DNA of 64,000 nt. It comes from Mangrovicella endophytica (GTDB lineage Bacteria; Pseudomonadota; Alphaproteobacteria; Rhizobiales; Rhizobiaceae). Positions 44,982 through 54,932 of this stretch are shown here, piece after piece. The position numbers were made by a program, and so were the translations under genes. Position 1 is the stretch's first letter. Each line of letters starts with the position of its first letter. A model generated the notes under the pieces. The model did no database searches. It was not told the origin of the DNA and worked only from the letters and a program-made list of their open reading frames with translations. The stretch spans positions 62,001 through 126,000 of the forward strand of contig NZ_PKMZ01000004.1 of assembly GCF_002893625.1 (NCBI RefSeq). Direction: 5' to 3'.

Positions 44982-47879
44982 ATGCCCTTCATCCTTCGCC
45001 TTCGTGCGTTTGCCGCTTCTATCGCTTTGGCGTGGCTGCTGGTGGTCGCCGCGATTCTGCCGGCAGCAGCGCTGGAGCCCGTCGACGTTTCGCGCGAGGA
45101 CGTCGCCATCGACCTGAAGACCGCGGTCGACATCCATCAGGCGCGCGGCCGCAGTTTTCAGGTCGACACGGTCCCCGGATCGGACGGGATCGTGCGCCGC
45201 ATCGAGGTGGAGGCGCAGTCGCCCGACTCCTCCGGCGACTGGGCGGTTTTCGCCTTCGCCAACAATACGGACGAGCAGCTCGACCGCCTGATCGTCGCGC
45301 CGAACTTCAAGCTGGCAGGCTCGGGCGTGATCTGGCCGGATCTCGGCTCGCAGCGCATTGCCTCGATCACGCCGTCGGAAGGGTTTGCGCTGGAACGCCA
45401 GCCGAGTTCGGAGGCGGATGTCTTCCTCGTCACGCTCAATCCGGGCTCGGTGGTTACCTTCGTGGCGGAGCTCTCCTCGCATGACCTGCCGGAGATCCGG
45501 CTTTGGGAGCCCAACGCCTACAAGGACTGGATCAACGCCTATACGCTCTACCGCGGCATCGTCCTCGGCATTGCGGGCCTTCTGGCGGTGTTTCTCACCA
45601 TCCTCTTCGTCGTGAAGGGTTCGGCGATGTTCCCCGCGACGGCTGCACTCGCCTGGTCGGTGCTCGCCTATATCTGCATCGACTTCGACTTCTGGCAGAA
45701 GCTGGTGCCGATCATGCCGGGCCAGGAGCGCATATGGCGGGCCGGCACCGAAGTCGCCTTCGCCTTCACGCTGATCGTCTTCCTTTACGCCTATCTGAAC
45801 CTCAACCGATGGCACCGGCTGCTGTCGGCCTTCACGGCTCTCTGGCTCGTCGGACTGATCGGCCTTGGCGTCGTCACCGCCGTCAATCCGGAGATCGCCG
45901 CAGGCATTGCCCGCATCTCAATGGCAGCAACGGCTGCGGTGGGTCTCATCCTCATTCTCTACCTCACCTGGCTGCGCTACGACCGCGCGATCATGCTGAT
46001 CCCCACCTGGTGCCTGATCATCGTCTGGCTGTTCGGTGGCTGGCTGACCGTCACCGGCCGCCTCTCCAACGACGTGATCCAGCCGGCGCTCGGCGGCGGC
46101 CTCGTGCTGATCGTGCTCCTGATCGGCTTTACGGTGATGCAGCACGCCTTTGCCGGCGGCACCTTTGCGCAAGGGATCCTGTCCGACATGGAGCGGCGCT
46201 CGCTCGCACTCGCCGGCACGGGCGACGCGATCTGGGACTGGGACGTCACGCGCGACCGGATTTTTGCCGGCAGCGACGGCGACACGCTGAGCGGCATGCC
46301 GGTCGCCTCGATGAACGGGCCGGCGCGCGACTGGCTGCCGATCCTGCATCCCGAAGATCGCGACCGCTTCAAGCTGACGCTGGACACCATCGTCGAGCAT
46401 CGCCGCGGCCGTATCGTGCAGGACTTCCGAGTGCGCGGCGAGGACGGTCACTATCATTGGATGGCACTGAGGGCCCGCCCCGTGCTCGGCAGCGACGGCG
46501 AGGTGGTGCGCTGCGTCGGCACGATGAAGGATGTCACCGACGCCAAGAAGGCCGAGGAACGGCTTCTGCACGACGCGCTGCACGACCAGCTGACCGGGCT
46601 GCCGAACCGCGAGCTTTTCCTCGACAGGCTGGACTCCATCGGCGCGCTGGCGGCGACACGCCCGGACCTCAGGCCCAGCATCTTCGTCGTCGATATCGAC
46701 CGCTTCAAGCAGGTCAATGACGACTTCGGCATGGCAACCGGGGACACGATCCTGCTCACCGTCGGTCGCCGGCTGAAGCGACTGCTGAAGCCCCAGGACT
46801 CGCTGGCGCGGCTCTCTGGAGACGAGTTCGGCCTTATCCTGATGTCGACGAGCGAGGTTGGCGCGATCGCCGCCTTTGCCGAGACGCTGCGCGAGACGAT
46901 CAAGGCGCCGATCGCCTTTGCCAATCGCGAGATCATCCTGACCGGCGCCATCGGCCTCACCGGCTGGAGCGACGGCGCACGCTGCGAAGAGGTGCTGAAG
47001 GAAGCCGAACTGGCGATGTACCAAGCCAAGCGTTTCGGTGGCGACCGCATCGAGCCATTCCGACCGGCGTTTCGCGAGTCGGGCTCAGGCCGGCTGCAGC
47101 TGGAGTCCGATCTGCGCCGCGCCTTCAGCCGCGACGAGCTTTCGCTGGCCTTCCAGCCGATTATCCGCCTCAGCGACGGCGAGACGGCGGGCTTCGAGGC
47201 GCTGCTCCGATGGGAGCATCCCAAGCGCGGGGCGATCTCCCCGTCCGAGTTCATCCCGATCGCCGAAAGCACCGGCCTCATCGTGCAGCTCGGCCAGTTC
47301 GCCCTGGAGGAGGCGTCGAAGCGCCTGTCCGATTGGCAGAAGCTCACCGGCGACGACACGCTGACCATGGCGGTGAACATTTCCAGCCGCCAGCTCATCC
47401 GCCAGGACCTCGTCAGCGATGTGAAGACGGTGATGAAGCGCTACGAGCTGCCGCCGCAGACGCTGAAGCTGGAGCTGACGGAGTCCATCGTCATGGACAA
47501 TCCGGAGCGCTCGGCGCAGCTGCTGGCGCGGCTGCGGGAGATGGGTGTCAGCCTGTCGCTCGACGATTTCGGCACCGGTTACTCGTCACTGTCCTACCTC
47601 CTGCGCTTCCCGTTCGACACGCTGAAGATCGACCAGTCGTTTCTGCGCAACGACAACCGTCCGCAGCGGCCGATCATCCTCCATTCCATCGTCACCATGG
47701 CGCACGAGCTGGGTCTGGCGGTGGTGGCGGAAGGGGTGGAGAGCGAGGCGGATGCCGTGCAGCTGCGCCAGCTCAACTGCGAATATGCGCAGAGCTACCT
47801 CTATGCGCCGCCGCTGACGGTGGAGCAGGCGCGTAAGCGCCTGCAGGAGCGCTCGATTGGGCTGAAGCGCGCCGGCTGA
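44982..47879 (+). CDS. GGDEF/EAL cyclic-di-GMP protein with 7TM-type periplasmic sensor and PAS
   Basis: A 965-residue protein. A signal/TM segment, a periplasmic domain (residues ~30-180), seven membrane helices (~185-390), a PAS domain with PAC (~405-530), a GGDEF domain (~540-695) and an EAL domain (~710-960). The GGDEF active site reads SGDEF at 612-616 (first Gly is Ser), so cyclase activity may be lost or altered. The EAL domain keeps EAL at 739-741, ELTES, DDFGTGYSSL and AEGVES, so it should hydrolyse cyclic di-GMP. It lies 46 bp after the GNAT gene and closes the thrC-M16-GNAT run. Confidence 0.93.
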   Translation: MPFILRLRAFAASIALAWLLVVAAILPAAALEPVDVSREDVAIDLKTAVDIHQARGRSFQVDTVPGSDGIVRRIEVEAQSPDSSGDWAVFAFANNTDEQLDRLIVAPNFKLAGSGVIWPDLGSQRIASITPSEGFALERQPSSEADVFLVTLNPGSVVTFVAELSSHDLPEIRLWEPNAYKDWINAYTLYRGIVLGIAGLLAVFLTILFVVKGSAMFPATAALAWSVLAYICIDFDFWQKLVPIMPGQERIWRAGTEVAFAFTLIVFLYAYLNLNRWHRLLSAFTALWLVGLIGLGVVTAVNPEIAAGIARISMAATAAVGLILILYLTWLRYDRAIMLIPTWCLIIVWLFGGWLTVTGRLSNDVIQPALGGGLVLIVLLIGFTVMQHAFAGGTFAQGILSDMERRSLALAGTGDAIWDWDVTRDRIFAGSDGDTLSGMPVASMNGPARDWLPILHPEDRDRFKLTLDTIVEHRRGRIVQDFRVRGEDGHYHWMALRARPVLGSDGEVVRCVGTMKDVTDAKKAEERLLHDALHDQLTGLPNRELFLDRLDSIGALAATRPDLRPSIFVVDIDRFKQVNDDFGMATGDTILLTVGRRLKRLLKPQDSLARLSGDEFGLILMSTSEVGAIAAFAETLRETIKAPIAFANREIILTGAIGLTGWSDGARCEEVLKEAELAMYQAKRFGGDRIEPFRPAFRESGSGRLQLESDLRRAFSRDELSLAFQPIIRLSDGETAGFEALLRWEHPKRGAISPSEFIPIAESTGLIVQLGQFALEEASKRLSDWQKLTGDDTLTMAVNISSRQLIRQDLVSDVKTVMKRYELPPQTLKLELTESIVMDNPERSAQLLARLREMGVSLSLDDFGTGYSSLSYLLRFPFDTLKIDQSFLRNDNRPQRPIILHSIVTMAHELGLAVVAEGVESEADAVQLRQLNCEYAQSYLYAPPLTVEQARKRLQERSIGLKRAG

Positions 47880-48000
47880 GCCGACGGCGGCCGGCCGCTG
47901 CCGCCAGCCATACTGTCTCGGAAAGAGTTCGAGCGGCGATCGCTGACGTCGCTGCCGTCAATCGGCGAGATACCACAATGCGCCCGCCGACGGCGGACGC

Positions 48001-48606
48001 TCAGGCGTGGCCGGCTTCACTGGCCAGGAAGGTCGGGTCGACGCCGAGAAGGCCGAGCGCCCGATTGTATTTGTTGTCCAGCTCGGTGTCGAAGATGAGC
48101 GAGTCCTCGGCTTCGCAGGTCAGCCAGCCATTGGCGGCGATCTCCTCCTCGAGCTGCCCGGCACCCCAGCCGGCATAGCCGAGCGCCATGATGGCGGTGC
48201 GCGGGCCGATCCCTTCCGAGATGGCCTTGAGGATGTCGAGTGTCGGCGTCAGCGAGATGTGCTCGGCAACGGGCACGGTGGACTCGGAATCGTAGTCGCT
48301 CGAATGCAGCACGAAGCCGCGGCCGCGCTCCACGGGCCCACCCATGCAGACAGAGACCTCGCGCCCCTTCTCCGGCAGGCGGATGTCGTTCTCGTCCTGG
48401 ACGATGTCCAGCTGGGTCAGCAGCGCGCCGAAGGAGACCGGCTGCGCCTTGTTGATGATGAAGCCCATCGCCCCGTTCGGAGAGTGCGCGCAGATATAGA
48501 CGACGCTGCGTGCGAAGCGTTCGTCCTGCATGCCCGGCATGGCGATGAGGAAATGCCCTTCCAGCGAGGGGGCGTTACGGTCGGCAGAATGGTCGTCTCG
48601 GGTCAT
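48001..48606 (-). CDS. YqgE/AlgH family protein (UPF0301)
   Basis: A 201-residue cytoplasmic protein with the YqgE/AlgH pattern: [56 protein letters not shown], and the C-terminal [22 protein letters not shown]. The biochemical role of the family is unclear; AlgH was linked to alginate regulation in Pseudomonas. Divergent from the DsbD-like gene with a 195-bp gap, convergent with the GGDEF/EAL gene. Confidence 0.92.
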   Translation of the reverse strand: MTRDDHSADRNAPSLEGHFLIAMPGMQDERFARSVVYICAHSPNGAMGFIINKAQPVSFGALLTQLDIVQDENDIRLPEKGREVSVCMGGPVERGRGFVLHSSDYDSESTVPVAEHISLTPTLDILKAISEGIGPRTAIMALGYAGWGAGQLEEEIAANGWLTCEAEDSLIFDTELDNKYNRALGLLGVDPTFLASEAGHA

Positions 48607-48801
48607 GACCTAGAGATAATCCTGGTGTCGCCGGATTTCATCAGACATCGTTCCTGCACAAAAGGAAACATCTTTGTTGCAATGCGGCGTCGAGCGGGAC
48701 GGCTCGCGCTTGCGCGCGGGCGGGTCACGATCTGGTCGCGACCGTCCTGCAGAAGGGTCTTGCCGGTACGAAGTTCCCGGCAGAAGGAGCGATCTTGATC
48801 G

Positions 48802-49653
48802 ATGTCGTTGCGTCTATGCATTCTTCCACTGCTCCTCGCTCTGACGGTGGCTACAGCCTCGCCGGCGCGTCCTCAGCCGGCTGATGCAGATCCTTCGGTC
48901 TACCGCAGCGACGAAGTGACGCTGCGGCTCGTCAGGGGTATCGTGGGCGCGGACGGCGTCATGCGCGGCGCGCTTCTCGTCGAGCTCGCACCCGGCTGGA
49001 AAACTTACTGGATCGATCCCGGTGACGCCGGAATTCCACCGTCCGTCGAGATCAGAGCGACGGGCGCTCCCGGGGGCGAAGCGGCAGAGATCGACTTCCC
49101 TGCTCCGCACCGGTTCGGCGACGATGCCTCCGGCCGCTCCAACGGCTATGAAGGTGACACCGCCTTCGCCTTCACGATGAAGGGCCTCTCACCTGGCGAC
49201 ACAGAAACGCTGACGGCCTTGATCATGCTCGGCGTCTGCCGCGACATCTGCATTCCGGTGACGGCCAGTCTCACGACATCAAGCGCACCCGTCAGTGCAG
49301 ACGACGCAGAGGAGATCGAAGCGGCCTTCGCCACCCTGCCCGGCTTTGATCCCGCCATCGGCCGCATCGTCTCGGCTGAGCTCGCGCCGGACCGCGGCAG
49401 CGTCACCGTCGCCGTCGCCCTTGGCGCACGTGCCGAGAACAGCGCGGCGGATCTCTTTCTTACTGGACCGAAGGGCTGGTACTTCGGCATCGCGACAGCC
49501 AGGCGCGACGGCCCCGCCGTCACTTTCACCGTTCCCGTCAACAGCCGGCCGCGCCATCCGGCCGCCGAGCGGCTGGCAGTTCGCGCCGTGCTGACAACAG
49601 AGGCCGGCGCGATCGAGACGCGGAACCTCCGGGTCGGCGGCGTCGGGGACTGA
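48802..49653 (+). CDS. Exported protein resembling the N-terminal domain of DsbD
   Basis: A 283-residue protein with a signal peptide (residues 1-24) and a domain of the DsbD-alpha (thiol:disulfide interchange DsbD N-terminal) family: LAPGWKTYWIDPGDAGIPPSV, the IDFPAPHRF segment, YEGDTAFAF, and GVCRDICIPV with the CxxxC pair that accepts electrons in DsbD. The membrane and thioredoxin domains of full DsbD are absent, so its electron source must be another protein. AAGGAG precedes the ATG. It lies 93 bp upstream of the peroxiredoxin gene. Confidence 0.87.
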   Translation: MSLRLCILPLLLALTVATASPARPQPADADPSVYRSDEVTLRLVRGIVGADGVMRGALLVELAPGWKTYWIDPGDAGIPPSVEIRATGAPGGEAAEIDFPAPHRFGDDASGRSNGYEGDTAFAFTMKGLSPGDTETLTALIMLGVCRDICIPVTASLTTSSAPVSADDAEEIEAAFATLPGFDPAIGRIVSAELAPDRGSVTVAVALGARAENSAADLFLTGPKGWYFGIATARRDGPAVTFTVPVNSRPRHPAAERLAVRAVLTTEAGAIETRNLRVGGVGD

Positions 49654-49746
49654 CCGTCAACCGGACGTGATCCTCGACACGGTCCGGTACCGTCCTATGT
49701 CGCGCGGGGCATCACAGGCCCTGAAGGGCAGCGGAGACGAATAAGC

Positions 49747-50232
49747 ATGACGATCAAGGCAGGCGATACGATCCCCAACGCGAGCTTCAAGACGCGTACG
49801 CAGGACGGCGTGACCGACATCTCGACCGACGCGATCTTCGCGGGCAAGAAGGTCGTCCTGTTCGGCGTCCCCGGCGCCTTTACGCCGACCTGCAGCATGA
49901 ATCACCTGCCCGGCTTCCTCGATCATAACGATGCGATCCGCGCCAAGGGCGTCGATACGATCGCGGTCGTTGCGGTCAACGACGTGCATGTGATGAACGC
50001 CTGGTGCCAGTCGACCGGCGCGGAGGGCAAGATCCTGTTCCTCGCCGATGGCAATGGCGAGTTCACCAAGGCCGCCGGCCTTGATCAGGACCTGTCGGTG
50101 GCAGGCCTCGGCCTGCGCTCCAGGCGCTATTCGATGCTGGTCGAGGATGGCGTGGTGAAGACGCTCAACATCGAGGAGACGCCGGGTCAGGCCGACACGT
50201 CGAGCGCCGAGAAGCTGCTGGCGCAGCTCTGA
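49747..50232 (+). CDS. Peroxiredoxin, Prx5 type
   Basis: A 161-residue thiol peroxidase that reduces hydrogen peroxide and organic peroxides. The peroxidatic cysteine lies in GVPGAFTPTCSMNHLPGF, the Prx5/AhpE-like form of PxxxTxxC. A second cysteine in NAWCQSTGA is in the position used by some hybrid Prx5 proteins. The C-terminal RSRRYSMLVEDGVVKTLNIEE is typical. GGAG at 49733-49736 supports the start. It is convergent with rnhA, and a hairpin overlaps the rnhA stop. Confidence 0.93.
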   Translation: MTIKAGDTIPNASFKTRTQDGVTDISTDAIFAGKKVVLFGVPGAFTPTCSMNHLPGFLDHNDAIRAKGVDTIAVVAVNDVHVMNAWCQSTGAEGKILFLADGNGEFTKAAGLDQDLSVAGLGLRSRRYSMLVEDGVVKTLNIEETPGQADTSSAEKLLAQL

Positions 50233-50287
50233 GCCGCGCCGGACAAGCAGCGTCCAGACGGAAATCGCATCGGTTCCCGGACAGGAC

Positions 50288-50311
50288 GGCCGTCCGCTTC
50301 AGCGGGCGGCC
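50288..50311 (+). terminator. Terminator for the peroxiredoxin gene
   Basis: GGCCGTCCGCT at 50288-50298 pairs with AGCGGGCGGCC at 50301-50311 with one T-G wobble, followed by TTCGTCTT on the plus strand. It starts 56 bp after the peroxiredoxin stop and overlaps the end of the convergent rnhA gene. Confidence 0.55.
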
Positions 50312-50766
50312 TTCGTCTTGAAGGGCGCCATACCGGCGCGGGCGAGTTCGTCGGCGCGCTCGTTCATGTCGTGGCCGGCATGGCCGCGCACCCAGTGGAA
50401 GACGATGTCGTGGCGCGCCTTCTGCTCCTCCAGGCGCTGCCACAGCTCGGCATTCTTCACCGGCGCCTTCGCCGCCGTGCGCCAGCCGTTCTTCTTCCAG
50501 CCGTGGATCCACTTGGTGATGCCGTCGCGCAGGTATTGCGAGTCGGTGTGCAGGTCGACGGCGCAGCCGCGCTTCAGCGCGGCCAGCGCCTCGATCGCCG
50601 CCAGAAGCTCCATGCGGTTGTTGGTGGTCAGAGGCTCGCCGCCGGAGAGCTCCATCTCCTTGCCGTCGAAGCGCAGGATCGCGCCCCAGCCGCCCGGACC
50701 CGGGTTCCCCGAACAAGCGCCGTCCGTATAGATCTCGACGCGCTTCTTCTCGGCCGCCTCGCTCAT
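50299..50766 (-). CDS. rnhA: Ribonuclease HI
   Basis: Degrades the RNA strand of RNA-DNA hybrids. The 155-residue enzyme has the four carboxylates in [18 protein letters not shown] (Asp), [10 protein letters not shown] (Glu), [18 protein letters not shown] (Asp) and NERADELAR (Asp), and the basic handle region [20 protein letters not shown]. The ATG overlaps the stop of thrB (ATGA), so both genes are translated from one message. Confidence 0.95.
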   Translation of the reverse strand: MSEAAEKKRVEIYTDGACSGNPGPGGWGAILRFDGKEMELSGGEPLTTNNRMELLAAIEALAALKRGCAVDLHTDSQYLRDGITKWIHGWKKNGWRTAAKAPVKNAELWQRLEEQKARHDIVFHWVRGHAGHDMNERADELARAGMAPFKTKAAR

Positions 50767-51737
50767 GCCGCCTCCAGGTCGAGGCCGTAATCGGCGGCGC
50801 TCTTTGCGTGCCGATGGAAGCGCAGCTTGCGCAGGTATTCCCGTGGATCCTTCTTGGTGACGAAGGAGTCGTCCGGCACGGTCAGCCAGTCATAGAGGCG
50901 CGTCAGCAGGAAGCGGATCGAGGCGCCGCGGGCCAGGATCGGCAGCGCCGCGACCTCGGCCTCCATCAGCGGCCGCACGGCCCGGTAAGCCTCGATCATG
51001 CCGCGCCCCTTGGTGACGTTGTAGGAGCCGTCCGGCTCGAAGCACCAGGCTGTCAGACCGATGACGAGGTCGTAGGCAAGGATGTCGTTGCAGGCGAAAT
51101 AGAAGTCGATCAGCCCCGACAGCTCGCCGCCGAGGAAGAAGACGTTGTCCGGGAAAAGGTCGGCGTGGATAACGCCGGTCGGCAGGCTGGCCGGCCAGTT
51201 CGCTTCAAGAAAGCCCAACTCGGCATTGATCTCGGCAGCCAGTCCCGCTTCGACTTCGTCGGCCCTCGCTCGACAGAGGTCGAAGAGAGGCCGCCAGTCC
51301 GGCAGCGACAGGCCGTTACGGCGGGTCAGCGGGAAGTCGGCAGCGGCCGCATGGAGATGCGCCAGCGCGGTGCCGACCTGCCGGCAGTGCTCCGCGCCCG
51401 GGCGGCGCGTCCACATGCCTTCCAGGAAGGTGAAGAGCGCCGCCGGACGGCCGGCGAGTTCGCCGAGCGCCTCGCCGGCTTTCGTGCGGACGGGGAGCGG
51501 GCAGGACAGCCCACGGCCGGCGAGATGCTCCATCAGCCCGATGAAGAAGGGCAGGTCGGAGCGGTTCACCCGCTTCTCGTAGAGCGTCAGGATGAAGGTG
51601 CCGCCTTCCGCCCGCAGCAGGAAGTTGGAATTCTCCACCCCCTCGGCGATGCCCTTGTAGCTCAGCAGCCGGCCGAGATCGTAAGCGGACAGGAACTCCG
51701 CCAGCTGCGGCTCCGCGACATCAGTGTAAACGGCCAA
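50763..51737 (-). CDS. thrB: Homoserine kinase, ThrB2/choline-kinase-like type
   Basis: Phosphorylates homoserine for threonine synthesis. The 324-residue protein is the APH/choline-kinase-fold form used in Alphaproteobacteria, not the GHMP form. Motifs: [14 protein letters not shown], the catalytic [13 protein letters not shown] and metal-binding [10 protein letters not shown]. It begins MAVYTDV as family members do, at a TTG codon (51735-51737) three bases after ispH. Together with thrC at 41.6 kb it supplies the last two steps to threonine. Confidence 0.93.
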   Translation of the reverse strand: MAVYTDVAEPQLAEFLSAYDLGRLLSYKGIAEGVENSNFLLRAEGGTFILTLYEKRVNRSDLPFFIGLMEHLAGRGLSCPLPVRTKAGEALGELAGRPAALFTFLEGMWTRRPGAEHCRQVGTALAHLHAAAADFPLTRRNGLSLPDWRPLFDLCRARADEVEAGLAAEINAELGFLEANWPASLPTGVIHADLFPDNVFFLGGELSGLIDFYFACNDILAYDLVIGLTAWCFEPDGSYNVTKGRGMIEAYRAVRPLMEAEVAALPILARGASIRFLLTRLYDWLTVPDDSFVTKKDPREYLRKLRFHRHAKSAADYGLDLEAA

Positions 51738-51740
51738 GCG

Positions 51741-52781
51741 TCAGTTCCGTCCGTTGACGAAGGCCATGTCGGCCTCGGTGAGAGGCATGTCGCGCAGGCT
51801 GCGCATGACCGGGAAGTTCTCGTTCTCCTCCGCCGTGCGGACGAGCTCGATGCGCACGTCATAGCGCTGCCGGAAGGCATCGACGATCTCGTCGACGAGG
51901 AGTTCCGGAGCCGACGCACCGGCGGACAGGGCGATGGTCGCGCCTTCCCCGACGATGGCCCACGGGATGTCGCTCGCACGCTGGACCAGGACGCCGGTCA
52001 TTGCGCCAGCGCGCTCCGCCACCTCGACGAGGCGCTTGGAATTGGACGAGTTCGGCGCACCGACGATCAGGAACAGGTCGGCCCCGGGCGCAGCGGCCCG
52101 CACCGCCTCCTGCCGGTTCGTCGTGGCATAGCAGATCGACTCGGATGACGGCGGCGTCACCTCAGGAAACTTCGCACCTATAGCGGCGATAATCCCGGCG
52201 GTATCGTCCACGGAGAGTGTCGTCTGCGTGACAAAGCCGAGCGCGGACGGATCCGCCGGCGTGAAGGCTGCGACATCGTCCTCTGTTTCGATCAGCGTCA
52301 CGGTGCCCTCGGGCAGCTGTCCCATCGTGCCGATCACTTCGGGATGCCCCTTGTGACCGATCAGGAGGACGTGGCGGCCGAGCCGCGTGTGCCGCATCGC
52401 CTGCTTGTGGACCTTGGACACCAGCGGACAGGTGGCGTCGAGATACAGAAGCTCGCGCGCCTCGGCCGCCGCGGGGACGGACTTCGGCACGCCATGGGCC
52501 GAGAACACCACCGGCTGCCCATCATCCGGCACGGCATCGAGCTCTTCCACGAAGACCGCGCCCATGGTGCGCAGGCCTTCCACGACATAGCGGTTGTGGA
52601 CGATCTCGTGGCGCACATAGACCGGCGCTCCATATTTTTTCAGCGCCAGCACGACGATCTGGATCGCACGGTCGACGCCGGCGCAGAAGCCGCGCGGCTC
52701 GCACATGCGGATGGTCAGCGGCGGCTTGTCGGTCGCGGCGTACAAATGGCTCTCCGGGTCATTCGCGGCGAATGAAGGCAT
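51741..52781 (-). CDS. ispH: 4-hydroxy-3-methylbut-2-enyl diphosphate reductase
   Basis: Last enzyme of the MEP isoprenoid pathway, making IPP and DMAPP with an iron-sulfur cluster. The three cluster cysteines are in [24 protein letters not shown] and [10 protein letters not shown]. The TxxED-like TTNRQ and the HEIVHN and FSAHGVP histidines are present. Length is 346 residues. ATG 52781 follows a purine-rich GGGGCGGG stretch; a TTG at 52799 that overlaps the SURF1 stop is an alternative. Part of the SURF1-ispH-thrB-rnhA run. Confidence 0.95.
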   Translation of the reverse strand: MPSFAANDPESHLYAATDKPPLTIRMCEPRGFCAGVDRAIQIVVLALKKYGAPVYVRHEIVHNRYVVEGLRTMGAVFVEELDAVPDDGQPVVFSAHGVPKSVPAAAEARELLYLDATCPLVSKVHKQAMRHTRLGRHVLLIGHKGHPEVIGTMGQLPEGTVTLIETEDDVAAFTPADPSALGFVTQTTLSVDDTAGIIAAIGAKFPEVTPPSSESICYATTNRQEAVRAAAPGADLFLIVGAPNSSNSKRLVEVAERAGAMTGVLVQRASDIPWAIVGEGATIALSAGASAPELLVDEIVDAFRQRYDVRIELVRTAEENENFPVMRSLRDMPLTEADMAFVNGRN

Positions 52782-52795
52782 CGGACCCGCCCCTG

Positions 52796-53587
52796 TCAAG
52801 GCCGCGAGCGCCGGTCCTTCAGCAGCAGCGCCGCGGTCACGGCGGCAAGGCCAGCGGCCAAGCCATACCAGGTGACGGCATATTGCAGGTGATCGTTGGG
52901 CAGGTCGATCACGGTGGTGCCGCCGACGGGATAGCCGCCGGGCACGTCCGTTTTCGCCTGGTCGACGAGGAACGGCACCAGCCGCACGCCGGCGGGGCGA
53001 TCGAGCCCCTCGGCCATGGCGTCGACGTCGCGCCAGAAGAAGGTCCGCTGCGCCGGCTCGTTGTCCGGCACGAACATGCCGGGCTTCTCCGTCGGCGCGG
53101 TGCGGGCAAGGCCGGTGATGGTCACCTCGCCCTCGATCTGACCGTCTTGGCGCCGGGCAGGATCGCGCATCTCGTAGGGCACGAAGCCGCGATTGACGAA
53201 GACGAGGCGCCCATCCGTCGTCAGCAGCGGCGTGTAGACGTTCCAGCCGGCCGCACCGTCGAAGGTCGAGAGGAAGTACCGCTCGCCCTCATGCAGAAAG
53301 CGGCCGCGCAGCTCGACAGGCCAGTAGTCGACGTCGCCGGTCTCGGCAAAGCGGCGTTCGATCGCGTCGAGGCTCTGCGGGGCCGCGTGGATGCGCTCGC
53401 CGATGGCGGCGATCAACCCGTTCTTCCAGGTAAGACGCTCAACCTGCCAGGTTCCGAGGGCGCAGAGGATCGCGATCCCGACGAGCGTGCCGATCACGGC
53501 GACCCATCGGGCGCGTCGCGATAACGGCCGCGAGCCCGGATCCGCCGGGCGGGTCCCGCCGGCGCTGGTGGGATCAGACCGAGCCAT
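52796..53587 (-). CDS. SURF1 family cytochrome oxidase assembly protein
   Basis: A 263-residue inner-membrane protein with membrane helices near residues 28-46 and 235-255 and the periplasmic SURF1 domain between them: [62 protein letters not shown], and the final [18 protein letters not shown]1 aids heme a3 insertion into oxidase subunit I. It overlaps the DUF983 gene by 14 bp and belongs with the oxidase genes to its right. Confidence 0.94.
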   Translation of the reverse strand: MARSDPTSAGGTRPADPGSRPLSRRARWVAVIGTLVGIAILCALGTWQVERLTWKNGLIAAIGERIHAAPQSLDAIERRFAETGDVDYWPVELRGRFLHEGERYFLSTFDGAAGWNVYTPLLTTDGRLVFVNRGFVPYEMRDPARRQDGQIEGEVTITGLARTAPTEKPGMFVPDNEPAQRTFFWRDVDAMAEGLDRPAGVRLVPFLVDQAKTDVPGGYPVGGTTVIDLPNDHLQYAVTWYGLAAGLAAVTAALLLKDRRSRP

Positions 53588-53966
53588 CGCCGTCCAGCCG
53601 GCCTTCCGCCGCGCGGTTGCGAAACTGCAGGGCGATCATCACCCCTTTCAGCGCCCGCAGCAGCGGCAGGCACAGGATGAAGGTAAGCGGCACCCAGAGA
53701 ACGAGGTGGAGCCAGAGCGGCGGGTTGAAAGATACCTCGGTCCAGAGCGCCAGTCCGCAGACGATGAAGCCGATGATCAGGATCACGAAGACCGCCGGAC
53801 CATCACCGCTGTCGATGAAGGTGTAGTCGAGCCCGCAGCTGCTGCAGCGCGGCGCGGTGCTGAGGAAGCCCGTATAAAGGCGCCCCTTGCCGCAGCGTGG
53901 GCAGCGACCGAGGACGCCCGCCTTGATCGGGTCGACGGATGGCGTTGGGCGCTCGGCATCGCTCAT
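53574..53966 (-). CDS. DUF983 membrane protein
   Basis: A 130-residue protein with an N-terminal zinc-ribbon-like CPRCGKGRLYTGFLSTAPRCSSCGLDY and two membrane helices (VFVILIIGFIVCGLALW and LWLHLVLWVPLTFILCLPLL). DUF983 genes are regularly found between coxC and SURF1 in Alphaproteobacteria, so an assembly role for oxidase is likely but unproven. GAAGGGAG precedes the ATG. An intrinsic terminator for coxC lies only 20 bp upstream of its start. Confidence 0.92.
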   Translation of the reverse strand: MSDAERPTPSVDPIKAGVLGRCPRCGKGRLYTGFLSTAPRCSSCGLDYTFIDSGDGPAVFVILIIGFIVCGLALWTEVSFNPPLWLHLVLWVPLTFILCLPLLRALKGVMIALQFRNRAAEGRLDGDGSV

Positions 53967-53985
53967 CGCATTCTCCCTTCAAGCG

Positions 53986-54012
53986 AAAAAGGCGGCCTTC
54001 GAGAAGCCGCCT
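53986..54012 (-). terminator. Intrinsic terminator between coxC and DUF983
   Basis: Read on the minus strand, AGGCGGC (54012-54006) pairs with GCCGCCT (53996-53990) across a 9-nt loop and is followed by a T-run (53990-53986 are A on the plus strand). It lies 42 bp after the coxC stop and 20 bp before the DUF983 start, so it should end or attenuate the oxidase transcript there. Confidence 0.7.
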
Positions 54013-54053
54013 CCTTCCTGTTCCCAGATAGTGCCCGAATGGCGGTCCCGCGA

Positions 54054-54932
54054 TCACTCGCCGTGGAACGTCGCCCCCCAGCTGCCCCAGATGTAGATGC
54101 AGAAGAAGAGGAAGAGCCAGACCACGTCGACGAAGTGCCAGTACCAGGCCGCCGCCTCGAAGCCGAAATGCTTCTGCGCCGTGAAGCCGCCGCGCACCGC
54201 CCGGATCAGGCAGATGAGCAGGAAGATGGTGCCGACGAAGACGTGGAAGCCGTGGAAGCCCGTGGCCATGTAGAAGGTCGAGCCGTAGATCGAGCCGGAG
54301 AAGGCGAACGGCGCATGCGCATATTCGTAGAACTGCACATAGGAGAAGATCGCGCCGAGGATCACCGTCAGGACGAGACCCGTGATCAGGCCGCGGCGGT
54401 CGTTGTGCAGCAGCGCGTGATGCGCCCAGGTGACCGTCGTGCCCGAGAGAAGCAGCGTGATCGTGTTGAAGAGCGGCAGATGCAGCGGGTCCAGCACCTC
54501 GATGCCGACCGGCGGCCACTGACCGCCCGTGACGGTGGCACGGGCAGCCTGTACCGCCTCGTTCGGGAACAGGCTCGCATCGAAGAAGGCCCAGAACCAG
54601 GCGACGAAGAACATCACCTCCGAGGCGATGAACATGATCATGCCATAGCGAAGGTGCAGCGAGACGACGCGCGTATGCGCACCCGCCCGGCCTTCCTTGA
54701 TGGTGTCCGACCACCAGCCGAACATCACATAGAGGACGAGGGCGAGACCGGCGAAGAAGACCCACGGCGTCACCAGGTTGACGCCGAGCAGGATGAACTG
54801 CCCGCCCTGGATGTAGCGCATCCATGCGACCGCGCCGATCGCCATGATGAAGGCGCCGATGGAGGCGAGGAACGGCCACGGGCTCGGATCGATGATGTGG
54901 TAGTCGTGATGCTTCACGTGGGTTTCGGCCAT
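54054..54932 (-). CDS. ctaE: Cytochrome c oxidase subunit III
   Basis: A 292-residue membrane subunit of the aa3-type oxidase with seven helices. Family sequence is plain throughout: HHDYHIIDPSPWPFLASIGAF at the N-terminus, RYGMIMFIASEVMFFVAWFWAFF with the conserved Glu, TGFHGFHVFVGTIFLLICL, and the C-terminal FEAAAWYWHFVDVVWLFLFFCIYIWG. It stabilises proton pumping by subunit I. Last gene before the terminator in the oxidase block. Confidence 0.97.
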   Translation of the reverse strand: MAETHVKHHDYHIIDPSPWPFLASIGAFIMAIGAVAWMRYIQGGQFILLGVNLVTPWVFFAGLALVLYVMFGWWSDTIKEGRAGAHTRVVSLHLRYGMIMFIASEVMFFVAWFWAFFDASLFPNEAVQAARATVTGGQWPPVGIEVLDPLHLPLFNTITLLLSGTTVTWAHHALLHNDRRGLITGLVLTVILGAIFSYVQFYEYAHAPFAFSGSIYGSTFYMATGFHGFHVFVGTIFLLICLIRAVRGGFTAQKHFGFEAAAWYWHFVDVVWLFLFFCIYIWGSWGATFHGE

